In this document: positions 40,883 to 64,000 of the stretch, one piece after another
How the letters are laid out: the number at the start of each line of letters is the position of its first letter
Position numbering within the stretch: position 1 is the first letter of the stretch
NCBI GenBank assembly: GCA_963693365.1
Contig: CAVNZM010000004.1
Coordinates: forward strand, 9,548,001 to 9,612,000
Source: Amoebidium appalachense
Lineage: Eukaryota; Ichthyosporea
Direction: 5' to 3'
Length of the DNA stretch: 64,000 nt
The notes under the pieces: generated by a model
Seen by the model: only the letters and a program-made list of their open reading frames with translations
Told to the model about the DNA's origin: nothing
Databases searched by the model: none
Translations under genes and position numbers: made by a program

Positions 40883-42728
40883 ATGAAAGACAAAGACCAA
40901 TACAACCACAACGAGAAAACGTCAGTTGCGGACAGTAGCCTCGTTTTCTCCGCCAGTGATGAAGACAGCCACTGCAACTCTCTCTCCACAACCATGACGG
41001 TTAAAACCTCGGAAAATGACTTTATCAGCTCAAAAGCAAAACACAGAGACGTGTCATCCTTACCTAGGAACCACGATTTCGTGTCGCCATACTGTGTCAA
41101 CGAGACCATTCAGCAACATTACCCACACACATCGTCAAACGATCGACAAAGCAATGAGCCAGGAAAAGATAATCATTGCTGTAAGCATTCGAGTCCAAGT
41201 GAGGATGTGACCCGCAACATCACCGTGGTGCCTGTGTTCGAAGGCGAGCGGCTGGTACATTCCCGCTGGCCAAGGCCCGAACACAGACTCCGTAACGGCT
41301 ACTACCTCGTCTCCTGGGTTGCGTTTTTTGTGGGTTTGTTCCTTTTTGTGGCTGTGGAGATCATAATTTCTGTTTACACAGCTCCAAAGGTTCCGAACAG
41401 GGAAAACCCGCTCTACTATCTCGAAGCAGCAGCGACCGACTTCCTTCGGGCAGTGGAAACCAATTCCTCGAACCAGGACATAGTGTCAATCTACCTCGTC
41501 GACAGGCTGGCGTTGTTCAAACGTGAGCTAATACCAGTGTGCCGCATGCAAATGTTTGTGAACTTTGCTTCCTCGGGCCTTGTGCTTGTGTGCATCGTGC
41601 TGGCACTGTGGTGGAGACACCACGATTCTGTCAAGTCGCGTGGAAAACAGCACTTGTTGCAGTTGTGCGTTGCTGGCGCCGGCCTTCAGGTAAGGCATAG
41701 CTTCCCCCCTCCCCCCCCGCCCCCCCCCCCCCCCTCCCCCCCCCCCCCCCCTCCCCCCCCCCCCCCCCCCCCCCCCCTCCTGCCGCCGCCGCCGCCCCCC
41801 TTCCCCCCGTGCCCCCTTCTCCCCGCCTTCTCCCCTTCTCCCCTTCTCTCACAGCGTTGCAAACTTGACTTGAATCATACCCATTTCTGACTGAGTGTCA
41901 CGGACCCTCGGCTTTTTACATCTTTATAGACTGAGTTGCCTACATGTTTGGTTACTCATATTCTTCCCTTCCCAACAGCTAAGCCTTGCTGCCCTGCAAG
42001 CAACCACATTTCTCTGCTTCGTGTCCCCTCCATCCCTCGAGGAATACGAGACACCCGTAGCCGCTGGGAACGCGGCCTACGAGCAATTGCGGAAAATGGA
42101 AGCATACATGTACGGTTGCCAATTCGCCGTGTTTTTCTTCATGTGCTATGTCGTGGGGAGTTTTGTACAACGCCAACGAGTTATTTACCACATTTTCGTT
42201 CGGAATCCGTTCCTTCCTCTGAAGACGGTGAACTATTTCACGCCCGCGCCGTGGCACGGATTGGTCGCTGTTGTTGTTATGTCTTCCTACACCATCAAAT
42301 TGGCGTGTTTTGAGTGTGTCAGCTGGACAGGTTTGCCAATCATTTCTGGTGTTCTCTTCTTAATTGCTGTATACACAACGTGGTTGGGTTACTATGTGTT
42401 TCACACGACGTCCGCACACCAGAAATTTAGCGATTTTGCGCAAAACCTGCGAATTTTGATCGGGTCTGGGGTTTTTGCGTTGATAGCCGGGCTAACCTAC
42501 GTGTTGTGCCCCACGCTCATCTATAATGCGCTAGTGTTTACTGTTGCAACGCGTTGTTTCAACAACCTTATTGTTTTGGATATGCTAATTTGTCAGGTTA
42601 TCCAAAGTAGATATATCCGGCCTGAGGGGATCCATGATGGGGAGATGGATACACCCATCCCGTCGGTCCCCGTGGAATCTAGCGATCATGGGATCAATCG
42701 ACGGGAAGTGGAACATAATAATGTGTGA
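40883..42728 (+). CDS. Multipass (7-8 TM) membrane protein of unknown family
   Basis: Two exons, 40883-41689 and 41979-42728 (TGA), phase 0, 518 aa. The intron is C-run-rich. The first ~138 residues are polar and Ser/Thr/Asn-rich with no signal peptide. Hydrophobic segments follow at about 140-165, 224-244, 257-285 (spanning the exon junction), 312-332, 358-377, 380-402, 419-438 and possibly 441-466. A polar tail of about 45 residues ends in EVEHNNV. An N-glycosylation-type NSS lies in the loop after TM1 (about residue 194), which would put that loop outside. The topology resembles a seven-helix receptor or transporter-like protein, but I see no diagnostic motif and assign no family. ATG at 40883 has a favourable context (AAAATGA) and is the first in frame. 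Confidence 0.85.
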
Positions 42729-43101
42729 TTGTTATTGTGTAGATAGAATGCTAAAGCGCTATTACCACCATAATATGACCACCTCACCGTGTCATATATG
42801 ATCATATTAAATACTGGCAGCCTTTTCGGTCAATATTTACTAAATAGTGTAATCACTACTTAGTTATTTGTTAGCGCAGGCTGAACCGGTTGACTGGGTA
42901 ACTGACTTAAGGTGAGGTGAGTGTTGCTACAACACATGTAAGGCTATGTCTAATTAGGTGCTGTTGTACCAGCCACCATGACTAAAATTCACTAATCATC
43001 ATGGTATATCCAAATCTTGTTATCCCATTGAACTGATCTTGGCTATACATATTTAGCAGTACTAAATAAATCTTGATAGACTTCTGGAGGGGTGGGGGGA
43101 T

Positions 43102-43139
<38 letters not shown>

Positions 43140-44091
43140 CGCACGTGTGTGGGTTAGTAAATGTCATTGAGCGAAAGAGAGATAGGAAGAATGACCGAGC
43201 TTGTGTGTCTGTGTGTGTACCACGCGTGTGCGTGTGTCAATGCGCACGCGCGCGCGTGTGTGTGGTGTGTACATGTGTGTACATTAACATAGCGTGTGAG
43301 AGGATGTGTGTGCGTGTGTCTCTGTGTGTCCACGTCACATTTATGTGTGTTTGTGTGCGTGCGCGTATGTGTGTGGGTGTGTGTTGTGTGTGTGTGTGTG
43401 TGTGTGTGTGTGCACATGTGTGTGTGCATGTGTGTTTGCACGTTAACTTGCCTTTGTGTTTGAGTCCGTGTATTTTATGTTATTTTTGAAAGGCCGGGAG
43501 GAAGGGGGTGGGGGGGAGGGGCGGGGAAGGGGGCGAGAGTGGGTTTGCAGCCCGACATATTAATGGTTGGGTTTAAGCCCGGAACACCCACTTGCAATTT
43601 TTTGAATTTGCCCTGCAGCCGATCATCATTGTTAATCGATCCGTGTGCACTTTGCTAATCAAATGCAATTACAAGACGAGGGGAAAATAATAACAAGGAC
43701 CGGTTATCTGTGCGTACCTATTCAATGGTGGTCACAGGTGGGTTACCCGGAAGAGGCATGAAGTTGCCCAGGAGTGGCGCGGAGGGGGGGGGGGGGGGGC
43801 AATAGTCGAAGGCATGTTCCGTTGAAGTTGTTTGAATAACACTGTAGATAGAGCCTATTCTATCGGAGTTGAACAAAGCGCTTGAACATCTCTCAAGGAA
43901 CGAAAGCACCGTAGGTGGAAGGTGACCGTTTATTTAGCGTCTTGACAACAGGTCCTCTGTCTCCCCCCCACTACCGTGTCCACTCCCTCGTGCACACACA
44001 CACAGCCATCCAGTAGAGAGACACACAACGACAAAATCTCACCACCAACACCATGAAAAAACCTTTCTAATAACATGAACCCCGTGCTCCT

Positions 44092-44128
<37 letters not shown>

Positions 44129-44270
44129 TTCCTCTCCCAACCCCACACACACCTGCCGCACTTGCGTTCTAGCACTACACCTGCTACCTCGGCCCAGCCC
44201 GGTGTTTGGCCAATTTAACCACTAAACTGCAAACAGCCAAGAACTGACTTATCTGTGCCTTGTCACGTTA
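42729..44270. other. Intergenic, with G-run, TG and C-run blocks
   Basis: Holds a ~40-nt G-run (about 43101-43139), irregular TG repeats to 43440, a G-run at 43787-43799 and a ~31-nt C-run at 44095-44125. No exon with support was found. A tRNA-like segment lies at its right end (44145-44232). Confidence 0.6.
44145..44232 (-). other. tRNA-like segment (possible tRNA-derived SINE head)
   Basis: The reverse strand reads GTTTAGTGGTTAAATTGGCC, close to the A-box/D-arm of a tRNA, and about 40 nt later GTGTAGTGCTAGAACGCAAG, a poor B-box/T-arm. I cannot fold a full cloverleaf, so this is a weak call: a decayed tRNA or the head of a SINE. Confidence 0.25.
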
Positions 44271-44915
44271 TCAACTTCTCCCATTCTTCAGCGCATTTTC
44301 TACCTTCCTCTCAAGGCTCTCCCTCACACGAGGCCAGTCATCTACCAGTATTTCATATTCGGCAGCCACCCATGTTGGGTCCACAAGCACCTTTTTCATC
44401 TCACACTGCCGAATCCCAACGCTATCGTAAAATTTTCGCATGGGTGCATTATCTACCCCTGTCCTGAAGCAAACACGCGACAATTTCAACACATCGAACG
44501 CGTAGTCAATGATGTACAAGTGGGCCTCGGATCCCATCCCACACCGCCACACCTCTGGCACAAGGACTAATCCAAACTCCCCGCCAGTTTCTTGTGTAAT
44601 CTCCCGGTATCCTGCACACCCCACATAGTTTCCTTCCCCCTCAGCCCCATACTCAGGTAACAAAAACATGTTCAACCACAGACAGTCAAGATCCTCAAAT
44701 TGCCTTTTGAGCTGTCCTTCCCTCCGTTTTCGTATCTCTTCAAGTGTCCAAGTCCCGTTCTTGTGCAGGAATGGAAGATAGCTCAAGGCAGTCGCCTTGT
44801 TGAACAGCGCGAGGGTGTGGGGGTCATCGTCTTCCCGGGGGGTACGAATGAAGAGGCGAGGTGTCTTGAGAGTAAGGTCACGTGGCACGGGCCACGTGTT
44901 CTTGGGTGTTGCCAT
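44271..44915 (-). CDS. GNAT-family N-acetyltransferase (RimJ/RimL-like)
   Basis: Intronless, 214 aa from ATG at 44915 to the stop at 44271. It starts MATPKNTWPVPRDLTLKTPR and shows the Acetyltransf_3/RimJ-L plan: strand 1 LKTPRLFIRTPREDD, the core strand FGLVLVPEVW followed by the acetyl-CoA pyrophosphate-binding loop WRCGMGSEA, then helix AHLYIIDYAF and the late motif VCFRTGVDNAPMRKFYDSVG. Such enzymes acetylate N-termini or small amines with acetyl-CoA; the substrate cannot be told. The frame is open upstream to 45071, but 44915 has a strong start context (AAGATGG) and sits right before the domain. It is divergent from the HINT gene, 422 bp away. Confidence 0.87.
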   Translation of the reverse strand: MATPKNTWPVPRDLTLKTPRLFIRTPREDDDPHTLALFNKATALSYLPFLHKNGTWTLEEIRKRREGQLKRQFEDLDCLWLNMFLLPEYGAEGEGNYVGCAGYREITQETGGEFGLVLVPEVWRCGMGSEAHLYIIDYAFDVLKLSRVCFRTGVDNAPMRKFYDSVGIRQCEMKKVLVDPTWVAAEYEILVDDWPRVRESLERKVENALKNGRS

Positions 44916-45337
44916 CTTTGGAGGTTTTTGTGCGCATATATGCGTCTGGAGAAACCGTACAGTCGCCAAGGCGATTTCGAGTGATGTCCTATGGTCATGA
45001 ACCGGTTTTATTAACCTCTTTCCCGAAACGGAAGTTACGCCGCCGACTCGTCTGTCAGTCTGAATATGCATCGTTAATGTGTCACTTTTGCTGTGCGCCG
45101 TTTCTTTATTTATTTATTTATCATTTTTTTACGCAAATTGGGTTTAATGCCAGCGCCCCTTTTCATTGGTTAGTTTACAAAGTGAGCACAGGCACCGCAT
45201 TTGCCAAAAAAAAAGAAAAAGAAGGGGAAAAAAAAGCACACAAAAGGACTGAACATCTCGAGACAAAACCAGTTTCGTGACCGACGTCTCAAGCCCACAC
45301 GTGCGCTCGTAATTTTGGAAATAACCTGCAGCTGAAG
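44916..45337. promoter_or_regulatory. Bidirectional promoter region between GNAT and HINT genes
   Basis: 422 bp separate two divergent start codons (44915 reverse, 45338 forward). It contains an ATTGGT (inverted CCAAT) at about 45163 and AT-rich stretches at 45101-45130. No TATA element was seen. The call rests mainly on the head-to-head arrangement. Confidence 0.45.
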
Positions 45338-48923
<3,586 letters not shown>

Positions 48924-49580
48924 AGGACTCCGTTAGGTTTTAATGGTTTGATGGTGATAATCGTTGCTGCTGGTTGGGTTAAAACTGTGGAGGGGTAGGT
49001 GATAAAGTTAGGATGTGCTGAATGGTTCGTTGATATTGGCTCGAAATTACATTGGGGTTAAATTATAGACCAGGTGATGTAGTGGGAGGATGGAGAGAAC
49101 ACCCTGTACTGTTGTCTTTTTTCTCCGTGTCTTTGGTTTTTCTTGTTTGTGCGCAGACTACATACGACCATTACTATTACCAGTTTCCACTATACCCTAC
49201 CCCCATGTGTACTTTTACACGCCCATAAGCGTCACAACCATGCTTATGCCAGTACACCGTTTGATTTTTATGTTTTGCTCATGGTGGCTGGGACCCCCTA
49301 AAAAGAGGATGGAATAAAAACCTGGAGATAGTTACGGAGTAAACAAAACGGCAAAGACTTTCCATACATAGGTGTACAGGTCCACGTATAATTGCAACCA
49401 GAATGAAAATAGTCACTGCAGGCCGAGAATTGCAGCCGAATCCATGTGAGAACACAAGACACCCCAACGCGGACCTGGCCAAGTACCAAGCTAGATTTAG
49501 TACAAATGTGAGTAAATTCGAGTGTGTTTGCACTGGCCTTTTTTTTTTTTTGGGGGGGGGGGGGAGGGGGGAGGGGGGGG

Positions 49581-49884
49581 GGCCGAGAGTTGGGGGGAGG
49601 GGAGGGGAGAGAGGGGGAGGGGGGCGGTGGTGGTGGTGGGTGGCCGTGCTGCATGTGGGGAGGGGGGGGGGGGGAGGGGCCGAGAAGTGGGGGGAGGGGA
49701 GGGGAGGGGGGAGAGAGGGGGAGGGGGGCGGTGGTGGTGGTGGGTGGCCGTGGTGCATGTGGGGAGGGGGGGGAGGGGGGGGGGGGGGGGGGCCGAGAGT
49801 TGGGGGAAGGGGGAGGGGAGGGGGGAGAGAGGGGGAGGGGGGAGGGGGGCGGCGGTGGTGGTGGTGGGTGGCCGTGGTGCATGT

Positions 49885-49930
<46 letters not shown>
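49581..49930 (+). repeat. G-rich VNTR, three copies
   Basis: Units start GGCCGAGAGTTGGGGG at 49581, about 49678 and 49791. Each contains GGCGGTGGTGGTGGTGGG and GGCCGTGGTGCATGTGGGG, with G-runs of varying length accounting for the 98-112 bp spacing. Confidence 0.85.
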
Positions 49931-49931
<1 letters not shown>

Positions 49932-50020
49932 TGACTCTAAATGTTTGCCATGCGTGCACGCTCCGGCAATGATCCTAGGTTGCCCTGCGCCGGGGGCTTA
50001 GGGAGAGGCGGAGCACCGGG

Positions 50021-50054
<34 letters not shown>

Positions 50055-50313
50055 AATCACGTATGCGCGGATCACAACCCTGGCGTAAGTAACAATAATT
50101 GGCCTCAATGTACCCATTCCTTTCTTATGCAACAGAAACCTTGCTTCTTTCTTGAAGATCAACAATTTAGTTTCGGGTGTGTGCTCACGCGCGTGTGCGT
50201 GAGCATGTGTGCCATTAGAATGTTGTTGTTGCTGCTGTGCCACGGTGATGCTTGGTGGTGGTGGTGGTGGTGGTGGTGGTGTGTGTGTGTGTGTGTGTGT
50301 GTGTACACGTGTA

Positions 50314-50351
<38 letters not shown>

Positions 50352-50535
50352 ACAGTGTGTGTGTGTGTGTTTGTGTTTGTGTGTGTGTGGAGGGGGGGGG
50401 GGGGGGGAGGGGGGGGGAGGGAGGAGGGAGGGGGGGGGGGGGGGGTAAACGTCTGCGCTGAGCTGCAAACAATGTAATAATACATGGACTTGGTGAATTG
50501 AGGTTGACTTATGAATTCGGGTGTTTGTGTGTGTA

Positions 50536-50536
<1 letters not shown>

Positions 50537-50566
<30 letters not shown>

Positions 50567-50600
50567 TTCCCACCACCACACAGGGAAAAAAAAAAAAAAA
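50537..50600. repeat. G-run followed by an A-run
   Basis: A ~29-nt G-run, then CCACCACCACACAGGG and an A-run (50586-50604). A similar C-run/A-run joint is at 51278-51328. Confidence 0.9.
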
Positions 50601-51271
50601 AAAAGAAAAAAAAACAACAAATTTTTCTGGAACTCTCTCAGCCTTCGGCACCCCCAAATTTCTTCCCTCAACACATTTCTTCCCTCAACACGTGTCACCG
50701 ACAGAAGTGCAGATGTAGGTGCACATGCACACATGTCACAAGTTCAGCACCAGACACTTACGATTTTTGCATGATTTATTATGTGTCCGTATATCACATT
50801 GAACTGGTTTTATTAGCAGCTATCTACATACATGGCTTCCATATGTACATGTATTGAGGCGGGTAATCGTAGTATTTACACATGGAAATATTTACACGTT
50901 GGATGGTTGCGGGCCCAGATTCGTCCCGCGGGGTGGAAAAAATGTGCCCGGCAGACATATCAAATTGTGCACAAATGTCGTGGATAAACCAAAAATGAAC
51001 AAGTATTGTAGAAAAACACATCATCAACCTATCCTACTGCCCTCCTTATTGTTAGAAGGGATGCATTTTGCCATATGCATTCTCGTTGATTGTGCAAATG
51101 CGCACGTGTGCGTGTGGTCGAATGTCTGCATATCAAAAAAATGGTATATCCGATATTTAAAAACTATCCACCAGAATACTTCGTTAGGTTAGATAAAGGG
51201 CTAGAAAACCGTATTTACATTGCATGTCAGAGTGCAAAACGCCATCAAATGATATTGCCTCCCCTCCCCCC

Positions 51272-51317
<46 letters not shown>

Positions 51318-51906
51318 AAAAAAAAAAAGAAAACAAATGACGTGGATAGAACATTATAGTTAATAAAGAGATAACGAAACAACTTGTATAACGAACCAAG
51401 ATTGGCAAACGCCGCTACCGCCCGATAATATTATAAAGACCCGACCTTGCCCGCTTTCCTTTTGGTTTTCTTTCTTTTTTCTTTTTTCACTTTTATATTT
51501 TAGTTTTTAGCCACACTTCTCTCTCTCTCTGCGAAATAACATCCCGTTAAAAGAAGATCTCGAAGTATTGCCTGCTCTATTCTTCACATATTCTTGAATA
51601 TTCCGCATGTGCATATTAAGTATTTTCTCGAGTATTCTCACGGTATTCTTGGACCTCTTCTAATGTGCACAATGAACAACACGCAGGAAGTCTGAGTCTT
51701 CAACCAGCAAAAAGGGCTCGTTTCTTGCAAAAGGTGTGGCTTCACGAACATTACTCCCCCCCTTCCCCAGTCGAATCTACAGATATAAAACCACGTCTCA
51801 TTAAAAAGCCACCCACAACTTTTTTTTTTTCTTTTTTTGCCAAAAGCAGGTCCCATATTAGACGGGATACAAAAACGGGGCATTTTTCGGTACCCACATT
51901 CCATAT

Positions 51907-60685
<8,779 letters not shown>

Positions 60686-61362
60686 TTTCTATGAGTATTG
60701 TGTAAAATATAGTGAAATAAGAATGTGCTCTGCTTTCAAATGTAAGCGAGATTTGTGCATTGGTTTCACTTGGAGAATCCGAGAGGTTTGTGCTTGTGTC
60801 AGGAAGTTGTGAAGTCAGATGTTCAGGTTGTGTGTTGGCATGTCTGCGCTATCCTGTTTACACGCTACACCCCATTCTCCCTATTGTGCACTCTTGGGTA
60901 AACTAGGGACGAAAAAATTATAGATACAAGCGGTGTGTGTGTAAACGCTCAGAAAGCAAAACATGTGAAAATGAACACAGGGCGACACACAGACGTCACA
61001 CAGCAAAGGACGGCGGGGGGGGGGAAAAGCAGCCACAGCCCTGGGTACTAATGACAAATAGCCAATCCAAATAGAGGAAAAGAAGCTAAACGAATCATAT
61101 GTCTCCAAACTGTTTATTGCATCAAATCAGATGCCCAGTGTATAAAAAATGATATGTTACATTCTTTGCACCAGAAAGACGATACCGATTGGTTATCTTA
61201 ACTTCTGTTTTTTTTGTGTAAGCCAATCAGCAGCAAGGAGCTAAAGAAAAATCAATGCATTACATACACCCTCATGGTTCGGTTCATTTTGGTTTGGCCA
61301 CCCAAACCGCGGTCTGAGCAGCTCACGGTCTGAACTGCGGCCGGCGAGCTTCGGCAGGGAAA

Positions 61363-61396
<34 letters not shown>

Positions 61397-62284
61397 GTTA
61401 AACAAGTTTTCGGGCGGGGAACCAACTACCGTTTAACTCCCCCAGGAAAATTGCATCCCAAACACACTTCACACACACGCAAGGGCACTCACACACACTT
61501 TTACACGCACAAACATGGTAAATCACACCGGGATAACCTCAGTGGCACATATGCATGAGTCGACCGGTCTGAACCGTTCGGTTCAGTTCGACTTCGCAAG
61601 CCGTGGTCTGGCAGTTTGAATCCAACCGTTCATGGATTGAGAAAAATTGCGGGAATATTTTTCAGGAGGGCCCAGCTGCACCGTGCCAGCTGCCCCGGCG
61701 GCATGCAGCCTGCAGGATCGGAGGTGTCCCTAGGCAGCCTGTCACGCTACAAATTCCAGCTAGCTGTTACCTGTTGCATGCATGTATGTACCGTAGGTAA
61801 GAGAAATGGTTTGATGTTAGTAACGTATAAGACAGCTCATAGTAACGAGTACGGTTAGTTAGTATGCGTTGGCACTTCAGGCGCCGGGCAACGCCGACGC
61901 CGGGTCCGCTGTGAACTGCTCGAGGATCCGCTGGTCGGGTGCACCCGGTTTCGACCAGTGCTCGCCGGCGCATTCAGCGTACAGAGTGATAAGGATTTAT
62001 AAACATCCACCCAGCGTACAGAAGAAAATTCAGTATGTATGAGCTGTCATATGTAAACCATAAAAGCGCCACTAGTTGGAATATAAGGTTATCAAGGGGA
62101 TGCCCGGCGCCAGGTTGATGCTGGGCCGGTTCAAGCGGCGGTGCTCCTGACAAAGTGCGGGGTTGCCTAATATGGCTATTACAAGTATTGTATTTGTGTT
62201 TGGTGGACCATGCACCACCTGCTAATCACTGATTGGCCAAAGATTTCAAATGATGTCAGGCCGGGGCCGCCGGCGTTCAGAGAG

Positions 62285-63760
<1,476 letters not shown>

Positions 63761-63917
63761 ACCACGCTCAGAACACAAACAAAAACAAACGTGAAAAGTG
63801 TGTCACTCGGCAGGTTAAACGTTAACGAGCCACACAAACACACGTCCCTTGTCAATACTTGGGACGAGATTTTAGCTTAATCACAAGCAGAGCAGGAGGG
63901 TATGAGCAAGCAAAAAG

Positions 63918-64000
63918 ATGGCGGAGGTGCTCAGCAAGGAAGAGCTGCTCAGCGAGCGCCGTGCACACATAGCTCCGAGTTTCTCGCTCGCTTATAGCGA
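63918..64000 (+). CDS. Start of a probable class III (PLP-dependent) aminotransferase, cut by window end
   Basis: ATG at 63918 in strong context (AAGATGGCG) opens 27 codons reaching the window edge: MAEVLSKEELLSERRAH, then IAPSFSLAYS. The LL..RR.HI.PS.SL.Y pattern is the usual N-terminus of class III aminotransferases of the ethanolamine-phosphate/hydroxylysine phospho-lyase type, just before the first domain strand. Only the extreme N-terminus is visible and no cofactor residue can be checked, so the family call is tentative. Confidence 0.45.
   Translation, partial: MAEVLSKEELLSERRAHIAPSFSLAYS

Larger units (their letters stand above)
48924..51906. other. Intergenic, no supported gene
   Basis: Between the convergent HINT (+) and ankyrin-GATA (-) genes. 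Contains a G-rich VNTR (49581-49930), G-runs at 50030-50053, 50392-50444 and 50537-50565, TG at 50279-50390, a C-run at 51278-51307 joined to an A-run, and otherwise ordinary DNA. No TATA, exon or RNA gene was recognised. Confidence 0.6.

Overview
This is nuclear DNA of a eukaryote. Its genes are split by GT-AG introns, and exon phases agree across every junction used here. One protein starts with a signal peptide, LINE remnants are present, and there are no bacterial operons or ribosome-binding sites. Introns and intergenic DNA are packed with simple sequence: (CA)n/(TG)n, (GA)n, and C/G homopolymers up to about 66 nt. Some microsatellites run directly into splice acceptors. The lineage cannot be fixed from the sequence; a protist or alga with a repeat-rich genome fits best, but this is inference.

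Layout, left to right. (1) 445-3372 (+): C-terminal exons of an unrecognised protein. (2) 6604-15540 (+): secreted ~997-aa protein with seven SdrD-B/Cna-B-like domains, a Thr-rich stalk and an EGF-like module; intron 1 holds a LINE 3' fragment. (3) 16957-17557 (-): LINE 3' fragment. (4) 18279-26794 (-): nine-exon, 466-aa BMT5-like (DUF2431) rRNA methyltransferase fused to C2H2 zinc fingers. (5) 27235-27881: hAT-like non-autonomous element. (6) 29735-34083 (+): seven-exon, 347-aa ankyrin protein. (7) 34.1-40.9 kb: duplications, microsatellites and a LINE cluster. (8) 40883-42728 (+): 518-aa multipass membrane protein of unknown family. (9) 44271-44915 (-) GNAT acetyltransferase and 45338-48923 (+) HINT-type HIT hydrolase, head to head. 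(10) 48.9-51.9 kb: intergenic with a G-rich VNTR. (11) 51907-60685 (-): seven-exon, ~585-aa ankyrin plus GATA-finger protein. (12) 60.7-63.9 kb: intergenic with a GGAAATTTCC-rich repeat. (13) 63918-64000 (+): start of a probable class III aminotransferase.

The genes do not form a pathway. They look like independent neighbours: RNA modification, transcription, nucleotide hydrolysis, secreted adhesion and membrane proteins. Three of them (SdrD-B protein, HINT, ankyrin-GATA) each need one base removed to keep frame. In two cases this is visibly at a homopolymer, so assembly error is likelier than decay.

The most unusual item is a dispersed repeat family with at least eight copies or fragments. 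It always has a C-run abutting the same end (...CGCATTCAA then C-run) and is cut to different lengths at the other end, as expected of a retroposon with a poly(C) rather than poly(A) tail, or of one that targets C/G tracts.
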